Shown: positions 24,638 through 34,710, numbered from the stretch's first letter. The stretch: DNA of 37,559 bases from Bacillota bacterium (GCA_029552125.1 JAKPEE010000147.1:1-37559); one strand, 5' to 3'. Notes: generated from the sequence alone by a model not told the origin. A program made the numbers and translations.

Positions 24638-25876
24638 ATGAGCATTGGCTGGCAAGAACTATTCGCCCGGAGGGCCCGTTGCATTACCGGATCCCAGATC
24701 AGGCAGTATTTCTCACTTACAGAAAAACCGGAGATCATCTCTTTTGCCGGCGGCTTTCCTGAAAGCCGCTGCTTTCCCGGCGAAGAAATCTCGCGGGTCA
24801 TTACTGATCTGATCACCAGCGATTGTCGCGGCACGCTGCAATACACGCCCACCGAAGGAAATTGGGATCTGCGTACTTATCTGGCCGGGAAAATGCAGCG
24901 TGAAGGCTCGCCCTGCGGGGTAGAAAACATCATCATTGTGGACGGCTCCCAGCAGGGACTGGATTTAATCTGCCGCCTTCTGATCAACCCGGGAGAGCCG
25001 GTCCTGGTGGAAGAACCGGCCTACATCGGCGGCATGGGCGCCATTACCTCTTACGGCGGTATACCCGTGGGGATTCCCATGGATTCACAAGGCATTATGC
25101 CCGATATCATGGAGAAAACTCTTCTCAAACTGAGGAAGCAGGGGCAAAGCCCCAAAGTCTTTTACACTGTAGCCAACTTTCACAACCCTACCGGCTACAC
25201 CACCAGCCTGGAGAGGCGTAAAATAGTAATGGAGCTGGCCCGCCGCTATAACCTGATCATTATTGAAGACAACCCGTATGGTGAGCTATGCTACGAAGGG
25301 GAAGTCCCGCCCAGTTATATCTCCCTGGATCGGGAAGGCCGGGTGGCCTACCTCGGTTCATACTCCAAAACATTTATCCCCGGCATCCGCATCGGCTGGA
25401 TCGCCGGAGCGGTACCGCTCATCGAAAAAATTTGCCTGGCCAAGCAGACCGCCGACCTCTGCTCTAACTCCCTGGGGCAGCGCCTGGCCTGTCACTTATC
25501 CCGGGAGGGCTACCTGGATCGGCACGTGAAGCGGCTGATCGGTTACTACCGCCGCAAGCGGGATGCCATGCTCGCCGCCATGGAACAATATTTTCCTCCG
25601 GAAATTAAGTTCAGCCGTCCCGGGGGAGGCTTTTTTACCTGGGTCACTTTCCCCCGCAGTTATCCTCCGGCCCGGGAGCTGCTGATGCTGGCCCTGGAGC
25701 GAAAAGTGGCTTTTGTGCACGGTGAAGGCTTCTTCAGCAACGGCGGCGGCACCCACTGCGCCCGCTTCTCTTTTAGCCAGGCGAGCCTGGAAGATATCGA
25801 CACCGGTATACGCCGCCTGGGCGAACTTTTCTATGAGGTCCGGGATCAAGCCGGCAGGCAGGCGGCCCATGGGTAG
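24638..25876 (+). CDS. PLP-dependent aminotransferase, class I (LysN/aminoadipate-type)
   Basis: A fold-type I aminotransferase of 412 residues. Early SFAGGFPESRCFPGEEI and QYTPTEGNWDLRTYL are typical of the 2-aminoadipate/aromatic aminotransferase (LysN/ARO8-like) group. FHNPTGYTTSLERR carries the cofactor Asn-Pro, and YLGSYSKTFIPGIRIGWIAG contains the PLP lysine. The ATG at 24638 follows CAGGAGGG at 7 nt, right after the T-box terminator. The longer open frame upstream is just T-box sequence. It is the first gene of a His-regulated operon, so it could supply or use an intermediate of histidine metabolism, but the substrate is not certain. The stop is TAG. Confidence 0.88.
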   Translation: MSIGWQELFARRARCITGSQIRQYFSLTEKPEIISFAGGFPESRCFPGEEISRVITDLITSDCRGTLQYTPTEGNWDLRTYLAGKMQREGSPCGVENIIIVDGSQQGLDLICRLLINPGEPVLVEEPAYIGGMGAITSYGGIPVGIPMDSQGIMPDIMEKTLLKLRKQGQSPKVFYTVANFHNPTGYTTSLERRKIVMELARRYNLIIIEDNPYGELCYEGEVPPSYISLDREGRVAYLGSYSKTFIPGIRIGWIAGAVPLIEKICLAKQTADLCSNSLGQRLACHLSREGYLDRHVKRLIGYYRRKRDAMLAAMEQYFPPEIKFSRPGGGFFTWVTFPRSYPPARELLMLALERKVAFVHGEGFFSNGGGTHCARFSFSQASLEDIDTGIRRLGELFYEVRDQAGRQAAHG

Positions 25877-25926
25877 GGGCAGAATACAGGAGAGAGGATA
25901 CAGGAAATAAAAGGGGGGAGTTGGTG

Positions 25927-26568
25927 ATGGGAAAAGTGGCGATAGTTGACAGCGGCTGCGCCAATTTAAGCAGCATCCACAAGGCGCTGCTTCGGGCCGG
26001 CATCACTGCCTTTGTCACTTCTGAAGCCAAAGCCATAACCGGAGCGGCCGGAGTCGTCTTTCCCGGAGTGGGCTCTTTTGAGCATGCCGCGGCGCTGCTC
26101 AAGCAAAAAGGGCTGGATGAAGCCCTGCTGCAATGCGCCGCCGCGGGTAAACCTTTTCTGGGAATCTGCCTGGGGCTCCAGCTTCTTTTTAGCTGCAGCG
26201 AAGAGCAAAGCTCCGCCACAAACCGACTTCCCTCCGGCCTCAATGTCATTCCCGGAAAAGTAATCCGCTTTTCCCATGGGCTGCCGGTGCCCCATGTGGG
26301 CTGGAACCGGGCTGTGCCCCGCTACCGGCACCCCCTTTTTGAAGGGCTGCCGGACGGCGCCTATTTTTACTTTACCCACTCATATTTTGTCCAGCCGGAG
26401 AATCCCGGGCATATCCTGGCCCTGGCGGAGTACGGGCACCCCTTTACCGCTGCCGCCGCCAGGCAAAACCTCATGGGAGTGCAGTTCCACCCGGAAAAGA
26501 GCGGTCCCGCAGGCTTGCGCCTCCTAAGCAATTTTGGTAAGATTATAGCCGATCCAGATTTATTGTAG
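25927..26568 (+). CDS. hisH: HisH, glutaminase subunit of imidazole glycerol phosphate synthase
   Basis: A class I glutamine amidotransferase of 213 residues that feeds ammonia to HisF. Opening [19 protein letters not shown], the nucleophile motif [22 protein letters not shown] and the catalytic His-Glu in VQFHPEKSG are all present. The ATG at 25927 follows GGGGGAG at 6 nt. The stop is TAG. hisF starts 25 nt later. The other his genes are not in this operon, except an hisC on the opposite strand. Confidence 0.93.
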   Translation: MGKVAIVDSGCANLSSIHKALLRAGITAFVTSEAKAITGAAGVVFPGVGSFEHAAALLKQKGLDEALLQCAAAGKPFLGICLGLQLLFSCSEEQSSATNRLPSGLNVIPGKVIRFSHGLPVPHVGWNRAVPRYRHPLFEGLPDGAYFYFTHSYFVQPENPGHILALAEYGHPFTAAAARQNLMGVQFHPEKSGPAGLRLLSNFGKIIADPDLL

Positions 26569-26593
26569 CTTCCGTTCAGGAGAGAAGCCGGAG

Positions 26594-27412
26594 ATGCTGG
26601 CCAAACGAATTATCCCCTGCCTCGATGTTAAAGGCGGCCGCGTGGTCAAAGGAACCCGCTTTGTTAATTTAAGGGACGCGGGAGATCCGGTAGAGCTGGC
26701 CGCTTTTTATGACCGGGAAGGCGCGGACGAACTGATCTTTCTTGATATCACCGCCTCCTCCGAGGGGCGCCGCGCCATCCTCGATACGGTGCGCAAAACC
26801 GCGGCAGCAATCTTTATTCCCCTGACCGTGGGCGGTGGCATTGACTCGGTCGAATTCATGGGAGAGCTTCTCCAGAGCGGCGCCGATAAAGTTTCGATCA
26901 ACACCGCGGCCCTTAAAGACCCGGGCCTGATCCAGGCGGGGGCGGCCCGCTTCGGCAGCCAGTGTATTGTTGTCGCCATCGATGCCCGCAGGGTTAAAAG
27001 CGCGCCTCCGGAAGCACCCTGCTGGGAAGTATACAGCCACGGCGGCAGATACCCTACCGGGCGCGATGCCGTGCAGTGGGCGGTAGAGGTGGAAAAACTG
27101 GGCGCCGGCGAGATATTACTCACCTCCATGGACGCCGACGGCACCCTTAACGGTTATGACAACGCTCTTCTAGCCGCGGTGGCCGGCGCTGTATCCATAC
27201 CGGTAATCGCCTCGGGGGGCGCGGGCACCCTGCAGCACCTTTATGAGGCGCTTACTCTGGGGAAGGCTCACGCCGTTCTGGCCGCAACCATTCTCCATTA
27301 CGGGGCATACTCAATTCGCAGCATCAAACAGTTCCTTTCTGAAAAGGGTTTACCGGTCCGTCCGGTCAACCGGTACGCATTTAACTATTTGCCAGAGGAG
27401 GCTGGAGCATGA
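26594..27412 (+). CDS. hisF: HisF, cyclase subunit of imidazole glycerol phosphate synthase
   Basis: A (beta/alpha)8 barrel of 272 residues that makes imidazole glycerol phosphate and AICAR from [20 protein letters not shown] contains the catalytic first Asp, PLTVGGGID and SINTAAL are phosphate and active-site loops, and VVAIDARRV carries the second catalytic Asp. [12 protein letters not shown] and IASGGAG complete the barrel. Its TGA stop overlaps the pdxS ATG (ATGA), so translation is coupled. Confidence 0.94.
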   Translation: MLAKRIIPCLDVKGGRVVKGTRFVNLRDAGDPVELAAFYDREGADELIFLDITASSEGRRAILDTVRKTAAAIFIPLTVGGGIDSVEFMGELLQSGADKVSINTAALKDPGLIQAGAARFGSQCIVVAIDARRVKSAPPEAPCWEVYSHGGRYPTGRDAVQWAVEVEKLGAGEILLTSMDADGTLNGYDNALLAAVAGAVSIPVIASGGAGTLQHLYEALTLGKAHAVLAATILHYGAYSIRSIKQFLSEKGLPVRPVNRYAFNYLPEEAGA

Positions 27413-28293
27413 AAGAACAAGGGACCTTTCGGGTTAAAAAAGGAATGGCCCAAATGCAAAAAGGCGGCGTGATTATGGATGTCACTACGCCTGAGCAGGC
27501 CAAGATTGCCGAAGAAGCAGGAGCCGTGGCGGTGATGGCGCTGGAAAGAGTACCCGCGGATATTCGCGCCGCCGGCGGGGTGGCCCGGATGGCCGATCCC
27601 GAAGTAATCCTGCGCATTATGGAGGCGGTGACCATCCCGGTGATGGCCAAGGTTCGCATCGGACACTTCGCCGAAGCCCAGGTTCTGGAAGAGCTGGGCG
27701 TGGATTATATCGACGAAAGCGAAGTGCTTACACCGGCCGACGAACAGTTCCACATCAACAAGCACCAGTTTAAAGTGCCCTTTGTTTGCGGGGCCCGCGA
27801 CCTGGGAGAAGCGCTGCGCCGTATCGCCGAAGGCGCGGCCATGATTCGTACCAAAGGCGAACCGGGCACCGGTAACGTGGTGGAAGCGGTGCGCCATATT
27901 CGGATCGTGAACGAGCAGATCCGCCAGACCGTGCATACCCCCGACGATGAGCTGCCGGCGCTGGCCAAGAAGATGGCGGTGCCCCTGGAGCTGCTGCGTG
28001 AAGTGAAGAAACAGGGCCGCCTGCCGGTGGTCAATTTTGCCGCCGGCGGTATCGCCACCCCCGCCGACGCCGCCCTGATGATGCAACTGGGCTGCGACGG
28101 TATCTTCGTCGGATCAGGCATCTTTAAATCAGCGGACCCCGCGAAGCGCGCCAGGGCCATTGTCCAGGCCACCCTGCACTACGACGATCCGGCTGTAGTA
28201 GCCAGGGTTTCCCGGGGGCTGGGCGAAGCCATGCCCGGCCTGGAGATATCCTCCCTAACCGCGGCCGACCGGATGCAGGAACGGGGTAACTAA
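27409..28293 (+). CDS. pdxS: PdxS, pyridoxal 5'-phosphate synthase lyase subunit
   Basis: A 294-residue (beta/alpha)8 barrel that builds pyridoxal phosphate from ribose 5-phosphate, glyceraldehyde 3-phosphate and ammonia. [18 protein letters not shown], the lysine in [36 protein letters not shown] and [16 protein letters not shown] are strongly conserved family stretches. The length is standard. It overlaps hisF by 4 nt and is followed directly by pdxT. Confidence 0.97.
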   Translation: MKEQGTFRVKKGMAQMQKGGVIMDVTTPEQAKIAEEAGAVAVMALERVPADIRAAGGVARMADPEVILRIMEAVTIPVMAKVRIGHFAEAQVLEELGVDYIDESEVLTPADEQFHINKHQFKVPFVCGARDLGEALRRIAEGAAMIRTKGEPGTGNVVEAVRHIRIVNEQIRQTVHTPDDELPALAKKMAVPLELLREVKKQGRLPVVNFAAGGIATPADAALMMQLGCDGIFVGSGIFKSADPAKRARAIVQATLHYDDPAVVARVSRGLGEAMPGLEISSLTAADRMQERGN

Positions 28294-28297
28294 TGTG

Positions 28298-28867
28298 GTG
28301 AAAATCGGCGTTCTCTCCATCCAGGGAGCGGTTTCCGAGCATATCGATCTGCTGAAACGCTGCGGCGCGGTTGCGGTACCAGTAAAGAAGCTATCCGACC
28401 TGGAGGGGCTGAAGGGGCTGATTCTCCCCGGCGGGGAAAGCACCACCATCGGCGGGTTGATGGAAAAGTACGGCCTTACCGAAGCAGTCAGAGCGCGGGC
28501 CCGGGCCGGCATGCCCGTTTTCGGCACCTGCGCCGGCATGGTTCTGCTGGCCCGGGAAATTCTTGACGGGGCCAGGGAGCAGCCGCGCCTGGCGTTGATG
28601 GATGTAAAAGTGCGGCGCAACGCCTTTGGCCGCCAGAGGGAGAGCTTTGAAGCCCCGGTGCAGATAAAAGGATTCGACACCCCCGTGGAAGGCGTGTTTA
28701 TCCGGGCGCCGCTGATCGAAGAAGCGGGCCCCGCGGTAGAGGTGCTGGCCTCCCTGGACGAAGGCATAGTTGCCGCCCGCCAGGGCAGCCTGCTGGCCGT
28801 CTCCTTCCACCCGGAGCTGACCGACGATCTGCGCCTGCACTGCTACTTCCTGGAAATGTGCAAATAA
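28298..28867 (+). CDS. pdxT: PdxT, glutaminase subunit of pyridoxal 5'-phosphate synthase
   Basis: The glutaminase partner of PdxS, 189 residues. KIGVLSIQGAVSEHIDLL, the motif ILPGGESTTIGGLM, the nucleophile GTCAGMVLLA, the typical RNAFGRQRESFE and the C-terminal SFHPELTDD are present. Two GTG codons in a row (28295, 28298) compete as start. Both lie 2-5 nt after the pdxS TAA. The stop is TAA. Confidence 0.95.
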   Translation: MKIGVLSIQGAVSEHIDLLKRCGAVAVPVKKLSDLEGLKGLILPGGESTTIGGLMEKYGLTEAVRARARAGMPVFGTCAGMVLLAREILDGAREQPRLALMDVKVRRNAFGRQRESFEAPVQIKGFDTPVEGVFIRAPLIEEAGPAVEVLASLDEGIVAARQGSLLAVSFHPELTDDLRLHCYFLEMCK

Positions 28868-28910
28868 GAAGCACGGGTTCCGCCCCATGCTTCCTTCGGA
28901 GGTGGCGTCT

Positions 28911-29984
28911 GTGAATGCCCGAGAGCGGGTATGCAGGGCTATTGAGTTTAAGGGGCCGGACCGGGTACCGACCTGTTATTACAGCCAGCCGTGGCGCGGC
29001 GATGTATTGCCGCTGGTGGCTCTGCCCTCCCGTGACTGGATGCCGCCTGAGCCCTACTACCCCTACGGCTTTATCCTGGAGCTGATGGCGCTGGGCTTAT
29101 GGCGGCCGAAGCGCCGCCTGCCCCGGGGATGGCAGAAAACCCGGCACCAGGCCATGGACGAATGGGGCTGCCTCTGGGAAGTGGACGGCAGCGCTACCTA
29201 CTTAGGGCAGCTACGGCGGGGCCCGCTGGAAGAAAGCTGGGATCTGCTGGAACGCTACCAGCCTCCCGACATGCGCGATCCTACCCGCTACCCACTTTTC
29301 GGCCTGATCAAGAAGCTGGCCGGAGCCGGCCGCTACCGCCTCGTCTGCGGCGACACCTTTATCTTTAGCCGCTTACTCTTCCTGCGCGGCTTTGACCAGG
29401 CCATGACCGACCTGGTTCTCTACCCGGAAAAAGTGGACCGCTTGCTGGATCTGCTTGAAGATCACTTCCGCGGTTTTATCGAAATGGTGGGGCGCTTCGG
29501 GGTGGATGGCATTCAGTTCGATGACGACCTGGGGACGCAGCTTAATGCCATGATCAGCCCGGACATGTTTCGCCGCTTCTTCCTGCCCCGCTATACCAGG
29601 CTGGTGCAACTGGTCCACGAACTGGGGATGCACTTTATTCTTCATTCCTGCGGCAATATCGGTAAAATGATCCCCCTGCTAATCGAGGCCGGTATCGATG
29701 CCCTGCAGCTTGATTCGCCCAACCAGACCGGGCTGGACAGGCTGGCAGAGCTGGGCGGCGGCAAGATCGCCTTCTTTAATGTAGTGGACATCCAGCAGGT
29801 CCTCCCCCAAGGGTCGCCGGAAGAAATCGAAGCCTATGTTGTCGAGATGATTGAAAAGTTAGGCTGTTACAACGGCGGCCTGGTGGCGGCCACCTACCCC
29901 ACCCTCTACTCCATCGGCGCCACCCGGCAGCAAGAAAAGATCATGTTTAACGCCTATAAAAAGCACGGCAAATACAAAAGATGA
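28911..29984 (+). CDS. Uroporphyrinogen decarboxylase-like (MtaA/CmuA-type) methyltransferase
   Basis: A 357-residue protein of the URO-D superfamily. The His-x-Cys zinc motif appears in FILHSCGNIGKMIPLLIEAG, as in methylcobamide methyltransferases. The true URO-D residues at the N terminus are not evident, so haem synthesis is less likely than methyl transfer. I chose GTG at 28911 because GGAGG lies 8 nt upstream. An earlier ATG (28887) precedes that site. Its place behind pdxT may be accidental, but a corrinoid protein and Pyl genes elsewhere in the window make one-carbon methyl transfer plausible. The stop is TGA. Confidence 0.75.
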   Translation: MNARERVCRAIEFKGPDRVPTCYYSQPWRGDVLPLVALPSRDWMPPEPYYPYGFILELMALGLWRPKRRLPRGWQKTRHQAMDEWGCLWEVDGSATYLGQLRRGPLEESWDLLERYQPPDMRDPTRYPLFGLIKKLAGAGRYRLVCGDTFIFSRLLFLRGFDQAMTDLVLYPEKVDRLLDLLEDHFRGFIEMVGRFGVDGIQFDDDLGTQLNAMISPDMFRRFFLPRYTRLVQLVHELGMHFILHSCGNIGKMIPLLIEAGIDALQLDSPNQTGLDRLAELGGGKIAFFNVVDIQQVLPQGSPEEIEAYVVEMIEKLGCYNGGLVAATYPTLYSIGATRQQEKIMFNAYKKHGKYKR

Positions 29985-30053
29985 CCGGATTCAGAGGCCG
30001 GGGCCCTAAAGAGAACAATCGGCGCCACTCTGGCAGAAACGGAGAAAGGTCAC

Positions 30054-30677
30054 ATGTCCAAATCTTTTTCTCGCCATAATGCAGATACGGAGAACGATGC
30101 TGCGCTCATACAGCAAGGGTATGTTAAAAAGGATTTTTCTTTTTCTCCGGGTACGGCCTACGCCTATATTATACTGTTCTTAATTCCAGCAGCGGCGCTG
30201 CTGCTGTATATCTATGCCATCAGGTTTTCCGGAAAGGCAATTCAAATTTCTCTATCAGGATTAACCGACTTGATCATGCTTGCCCTGTTCGGCCTGGGAT
30301 TTCTACTGTTAACAACGGCCCATGAGCTGCTGCACGCCCTGGCTGCCATTATATTCTGCCAGGCTAAAAGAAAAGATATCAGATTCGGCGTGATCTGGAA
30401 AGTGCTTACCCCCTACACGCACTGCACATTGCCCATGACCCCGGCCCAATATAAAATCGTCTTATTTCTACCCAACATCGTTCTCGGAATTCTCCCGTAT
30501 ATCCTGAGCCTGGTGATCGGTTCCCCCCTCATGTACTGGTACGCTTCGTTAATGCTGTTGGGAGGCCTGGGGGATCTCTTTATCTATATCCAAACCACCA
30601 GGTTGCCGGCCGAAGCTTTGATCATAGATCATCCCTCTAAAATCGGTTTTTTGGCCTACATTAAAGAAAGTCATTAG
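30054..30677 (+). CDS. DUF3267 membrane zincin-like protein
   Basis: A membrane protein of 207 residues with about four helices. It has a zinc-peptidase HExxH in TTAHELLHAL (His90, Glu91, His94) at the end of a helix, which matches the DUF3267 family of putative zinc metallopeptidases. FGVIWKVLTPYTHCTLPMTP and a late GGLGDLFIY also fit. Substrate unknown. GAGAAAGG precedes the ATG. The stop is TAG, with a terminator beyond that is shared with guaA. Confidence 0.8.
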   Translation: MSKSFSRHNADTENDAALIQQGYVKKDFSFSPGTAYAYIILFLIPAAALLLYIYAIRFSGKAIQISLSGLTDLIMLALFGLGFLLLTTAHELLHALAAIIFCQAKRKDIRFGVIWKVLTPYTHCTLPMTPAQYKIVLFLPNIVLGILPYILSLVIGSPLMYWYASLMLLGGLGDLFIYIQTTRLPAEALIIDHPSKIGFLAYIKESH

Positions 30678-30715
30678 CTCCGGCCTATCCTGTGATCAAT
30701 TAATATCTTCATAGC

Positions 30716-30744
30716 AAAAAAACCCCGATGTTTCCGGGGTTTTT
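30716..30744. terminator. Bidirectional terminator between the DUF3267 gene and guaA
   Basis: A-rich bases, CCCCG, a 7-nt loop, CGGGG and TTTTT form a symmetric stem (core 30723-30739). It has T-runs on both strands, so it ends both converging genes. Confidence 0.8.
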
Positions 30745-30757
30745 CGTTTTCGTGCCC

Positions 30758-32314
30758 TTATTCCCATTCGATGGTACCGGGAGGCTTGGAGGTAATATCA
30801 TAGACGACCCGGGCCAGGCCGGGTATTTCCCCGGTAATACGGGCGGAAACCCGTTCCAGGAGCTCGAAAGGCAGTTTTGCCCAGTCTGCCGTCATGGCGT
30901 CTTCCGACCTGACCGCCCGCAGGGCCACCACCGGACCGTAATGGCGGTTGTCTCCCTTGACCCCGACGACATGGATACCGGTGTGCACCGCAAAATACTG
31001 CCACAGATCCTGCCCCAGCCCGGCTTTTTCAATCTCTTCGCGAAAGATGGCATCGGCTTCCCGCAGCAGCTCCAGCTTTTCTGCAGTAACCTCCCCGATC
31101 ACCCGCACCGCCAGCCCCGGCCCCGGAAACGGCTGGCGCTTGAGGACGCTATCGGGCAGGCCAAGTTCCCGGCCCACCAGGCGCACTTCGTCTTTAAACA
31201 GCTCCCGCAGCGGCTCCACCAGCTTAAATCCCAGTTCTTCCGGCAGGCCGCCGACATTGTGATGGGACTTAATCACCGCCGCGCCCGCCACGGTGCCGCT
31301 TTCAATGACATCCGGGTAGATGGTCCCCTGGGCCAGGTAGGCGATATCGCCCAGTGAAAGTGCTTTTTCTTTAAACACGCTGATAAACTCGGCCCCAATA
31401 ATTTTTCTTTTCTGCTCCGGATCAGTAATGCCGGCCAGCGCCTTTAAGAAACGGTCCCTGGCATCCACGTGGATAAACTGCCCTTTGAGGCGGCTGCGGA
31501 ACAGATCCACCACCTGTTCCGCCTCTCCTTTGCGCAGCAGGCCATGATCCACGAAGATGGAAACAAAACGCTCCCCCACGGCCCGGTCCAGCAGGAACGC
31601 CACCACCGTAGAGTCGACGCCGCCGCTTAAGGCGCAGACCACCCGGCCGTCCGGGCCCACGGAGCTTTTGATTTTATCCACAGCGTATTGCACAAAGCTG
31701 CGGGGTGTCCAGTCCGGGGTGCAGCCGCAAACATGATAAAGAAAACTCTTTAATATGTTCATGCCTCCCGGGGTATGCTGCACTTCGGGATGCAGTTGCA
31801 GTCCGTAGAGGCGGCGGGAGTCGTCGCCGATCGCGGCAATAACACCGTTTTCCGTGCGGGCCAGCACCTTGAAACCGGGCGGCGGTTCCAGCACGGCGTC
31901 CCGGTGGCTCATCCAGCCGTAACAGCATTCTTCCTGTTCGAAACATTCGCCCTGAAAGAGCGGCTCGCGCTCATACACGGTAAAAGCGGTGCGGCCGTAT
32001 TCAGAGCGGCTGCCCTGCTCCACCTTGCCTCCCAGTTGCCTGGCCATCAGGTGCATGCCGTAGCAGATGCCCAGCACCGGGACGCCCCCTTGAAAAAGGG
32101 TGCTGTCGCAACGGGGCGCCCCTTCCAGGTAAACGCTGGCCGGGCCTCCGCTGAGAATAACCCCGGCGGGGCCATGCTTGCGGATTTCTTCCCACGGGGT
32201 ATCATACGGCAATATCTCGCAATAGACCCGCGCTTCCCGGACCCGGCGGGCGATGAGCATGCTGTACTGGCCTCCAAAGTCGAGCACTATTACTTTCTGC
32301 ATTTGCGGTTTCAT
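30758..32314 (-). CDS. guaA: GMP synthase (glutamine-hydrolysing)
   Basis: A two-part enzyme of 518 residues that converts XMP to GMP with ammonia from glutamine. The amidotransferase half begins [20 protein letters not shown] and has the nucleophile [10 protein letters not shown]. The ATP pyrophosphatase half has [15 protein letters not shown], and the dimerisation domain ends in KPPGTIEWE. The ATG at 32314 follows AAAGGTGG. The stop is TAA. It lies 87 nt downstream of purF on the same strand, so the two may share a transcript. Confidence 0.96.
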   Translation of the reverse strand: MKPQMQKVIVLDFGGQYSMLIARRVREARVYCEILPYDTPWEEIRKHGPAGVILSGGPASVYLEGAPRCDSTLFQGGVPVLGICYGMHLMARQLGGKVEQGSRSEYGRTAFTVYEREPLFQGECFEQEECCYGWMSHRDAVLEPPPGFKVLARTENGVIAAIGDDSRRLYGLQLHPEVQHTPGGMNILKSFLYHVCGCTPDWTPRSFVQYAVDKIKSSVGPDGRVVCALSGGVDSTVVAFLLDRAVGERFVSIFVDHGLLRKGEAEQVVDLFRSRLKGQFIHVDARDRFLKALAGITDPEQKRKIIGAEFISVFKEKALSLGDIAYLAQGTIYPDVIESGTVAGAAVIKSHHNVGGLPEELGFKLVEPLRELFKDEVRLVGRELGLPDSVLKRQPFPGPGLAVRVIGEVTAEKLELLREADAIFREEIEKAGLGQDLWQYFAVHTGIHVVGVKGDNRHYGPVVALRAVRSEDAMTADWAKLPFELLERVSARITGEIPGLARVVYDITSKPPGTIEWE

Positions 32315-32401
32315 GAGCGAATTCCACCTTTCCTTGGATGCAGCGGCAAGATCCGGTTACAGCTTTCCGTTTGACCGGGCCGCGGAAGATCATAACGCTA
32401 T

Positions 32402-33787
32402 TCACGGCTTGCCTGCCGGATAAGAGCCGGTAAAACAGGCCGTGCAAAAACCGGTATTAGTATCCCCCACCGCGGCGTAGAGATCTTCGAGGGAGGCAAA
32501 AACAATGCTGTCGGCCCCCACCTCGCCGGCCAATCTCTCCAAATCCGTACCGGCGGCGGCCAGGTCAGCGGCCAGGGGGATATCGACACCGTAGTAACAA
32601 GGATAAATATAAGGCGGTGCGGCGATATAGAAATGCACCTGCGCCGCTCCCGCATTTTTTAACATGGCCGTCAGTTTCCGCGCCGTGGTGCCGCGTACCA
32701 GGGAATCGTCCACCACCGCCACTTTTTTCCCTTTCAGCAGCCCGGATACGGTGTTGTACTTAAGTCCAGCCGCCAGTTCCCGCTCGCCGGGAGTAGGCTC
32801 GATAAAGGTGCGGCCCAGGTAGGGGTTGCGGTGCACGGCCCACTCCAGGGGCAGCCCGGACGCTTCGGCCAGGCCCATGGCCGCGGAAACCCCCGAATCG
32901 GGGGAGGGGATCACCATATCCACGTTTCCGGCCAGGAGGCGGGCCAGGCGGCTGCCGATGGCTTTGCGGACCAGGTGCACATTTTTGCCTTTAAAATTGC
33001 TGTCCGGCCGGGCAAAATAGATAAATTCAAAGATACAGAAAGCCTCTGCAGGCCGGTTTACGTACACTGACGAATTTACCCGTCCCTGCTCCACCAGGAT
33101 AATTTCCCCCGGCTCCACCTCCCGGTCAAATGAAGCGCCCACAGCATCCAGGGCGCAGGTCTCGGAAGCGAATACCGTGGCTTCACCGATGCGGCCCATC
33201 ACCAGGGGCCGGAACCCGTGCGGGTCCCGGAAGGCCACCATTGTTTCGCCGTCCATGGCCACGGCGGCATAGGCGCCCCTGATCGCCGCCATGGCTTCCC
33301 GCACTGCTCCGGAGAGCCCGCGGCGGTGGTGGCGGAACAGGTAAGACAACATCGTTTCGGTATCTGAAGTGGTGTGAAAGATATGGCCCTGCTCCAACAT
33401 GGCCTGCCTGAGGCGGCCGTTATTGGAGAGGTTGCCGTTATGGGCCAGGGCGATCCCGCCGCCGCGCGCCGGGCGGGCAACCAGGGGCTGGGCGTTATTG
33501 ATACAACTGAGCCCGGTAGTGGAATAGCGCACGTGGCCCAATACTGCGGGGGCTTTAATTTGCCCCAACATTTCGCGGGGAAACAGCCGCGATACCAGCC
33601 CCATGCCTTTGCGGCAGGCCATCCCTCCCGGCCCCTCAAAGGCCATGCCCGCACTTTCCTGGCCGCGGTGCTGCAGCGCCAGCAGGCCATGGTAGGCCAG
33701 GTGGGCGGCGGTGCCGGGGCCGTGGTAGTTATAAATAGCAAATACGCCGCATTCCTCTCGCGGCCGCCCTGCATCTGGAACTGGCAC
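32402..33787 (-). CDS. purF: Amidophosphoribosyltransferase
   Basis: The first committed enzyme of purine synthesis, 461 residues. The N-terminal nucleophile Cys is in PREECGVFAIYNYHG after a short propeptide that is removed. The phosphoribosyltransferase loop is VAVVDDSLVRGTTARKL. Cysteines that could hold the 4Fe-4S cluster of the Bacillus type are in CIFEFIYFARPDS and CTACFTGSYP. It starts with GTG at 33787, where CAGGAGG is about 12 nt upstream, a bit far. No ATG fits better. The stop is TGA. Confidence 0.94.
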   Translation of the reverse strand: MPVPDAGRPREECGVFAIYNYHGPGTAAHLAYHGLLALQHRGQESAGMAFEGPGGMACRKGMGLVSRLFPREMLGQIKAPAVLGHVRYSTTGLSCINNAQPLVARPARGGGIALAHNGNLSNNGRLRQAMLEQGHIFHTTSDTETMLSYLFRHHRRGLSGAVREAMAAIRGAYAAVAMDGETMVAFRDPHGFRPLVMGRIGEATVFASETCALDAVGASFDREVEPGEIILVEQGRVNSSVYVNRPAEAFCIFEFIYFARPDSNFKGKNVHLVRKAIGSRLARLLAGNVDMVIPSPDSGVSAAMGLAEASGLPLEWAVHRNPYLGRTFIEPTPGERELAAGLKYNTVSGLLKGKKVAVVDDSLVRGTTARKLTAMLKNAGAAQVHFYIAAPPYIYPCYYGVDIPLAADLAAAGTDLERLAGEVGADSIVFASLEDLYAAVGDTNTGFCTACFTGSYPAGKP

Positions 33788-34231
33788 CAGGTAAGATTAC
33801 CTCCTGCTGATTAAGGCTTTCCTGCTGAAATCTATATTTTGTTCAATTTGCGACGCAAAAACTCCTTTTGGCGGGCAAACTTTTTTTCTTTAGAGACCAG
33901 CGGGAACAAAAATTTTTTCTTTAATTCATCCACATTTAAGCAAGCAGCAAGGCAAAGGGGCCGCCCCGATACACAAGGGAAGGGGCTGCGCGCCTGCGGT
34001 GCCAAAGCTATCCGGCTATCCCTAATCGCTGGAGTGATACAAATTTTTTACAGCAAACAGACTTTTTTCCTTAAAGCCGGTATAATAATATGAGGGTGCT
34101 AAAAAGTGCTTTACATACTGCGACCCGGCAGGGCCTAGGATGCGGTGCCATGGCCTTATTATTTTAGACAATGTTCAGCACCGGGGTGTATCCTAAGAAC
34201 TGCAGGAAGCAATACCATATTACTTTTTGGA
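33788..34231. other. Intergenic region between purF and the DUF4870 gene
   Basis: About 440 nt between divergent genes, with AT-rich T-runs near 33880-33930. A GC-rich block at 33955-34000 can fold (for example GGGGCCGCCCC). A TATAAT at 34081-34086 on the plus strand is a likely -10 of the DUF4870 gene, with no convincing -35. I saw no purine riboswitch or other known leader in front of purF. Confidence 0.4.
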
Positions 34232-34588
34232 ATGGAGGTGACTACCCTGGTCAGTCAGGAGGAAAAGACTTTGGGCATGCTGGTCCACTTACTGTCATTT
34301 GCGGGATTTTTTGTGCCTTTCGGCAATATCATCGGGCCGCTGATACTCTGGCTGCTTAAAAAAGATGAGCTGCCCTTTGTGGATCACCACGGCAAAGAAT
34401 CTTTAAATTTTCAAATCAGCATCATTCTTTATACAGTTATCGCGGTCATTCTCTGCCTGATCTTGATCGGCTTCTTAATTCTGGCGGCCATACCGATCTT
34501 CAACCTGGTTATGGTCATCATTGCCGCTGTCAAGGCCAATAACGGCGAGGAGTACTCTTACCCGCTAAGAATACGGTTTATCAATTAA
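34232..34588 (+). CDS. DUF4870 membrane protein
   Basis: A membrane protein of 118 residues, matching DUF4870 by FGNIIGPLILWLLKKDELPF, then VDHHGKESLNFQISI and the C-terminal YPLRIRFIN. Three hydrophobic segments are expected. The start is uncertain. ATG 34232 has no ribosome-binding site before it, while GGAGGTG lies just after it and could serve a non-ATG start a few codons on (CTG). The frame is open to 34145 but looks non-coding there. The stop is TAA. Function unknown. Confidence 0.8.
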   Translation: MEVTTLVSQEEKTLGMLVHLLSFAGFFVPFGNIIGPLILWLLKKDELPFVDHHGKESLNFQISIILYTVIAVILCLILIGFLILAAIPIFNLVMVIIAAVKANNGEEYSYPLRIRFIN

Positions 34589-34661
34589 TAAACCAGCGAA
34601 GACCCCGGGGTTGGCTCCCGGCTCCTGGAAAAAGAGCGCTCCCTTTCAATGACCCCCCCGG

Positions 34662-34700
34662 CTCCTTCAACATATATATAAGATAACTATGTTGAAGGAG
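34662..34700 (+). promoter_or_regulatory. Perfect 13-bp hairpin sequestering a ribosome-binding site
   Basis: CTCCTTCAACATA (34662-34674) and TATGTTGAAGGAG (34688-34700) are exact complements around a 13-nt AT-rich loop. The AAGGAG of the following gene is inside the stem, 10 nt before its GTG. This could hide the ribosome-binding site until a signal, temperature or protein opens it. Confidence 0.6.
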
Positions 34701-34710
34701 TTGTTTTCAG

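Noticed and set aside
33985-34010. Sigma-54 promoter on the minus strand before purF (TTGGCACCGCAGGCGC)
   Set aside because: The -24 half is good, but the -12 half is GCGC, not TTGC. A housekeeping purine gene is an unlikely target.
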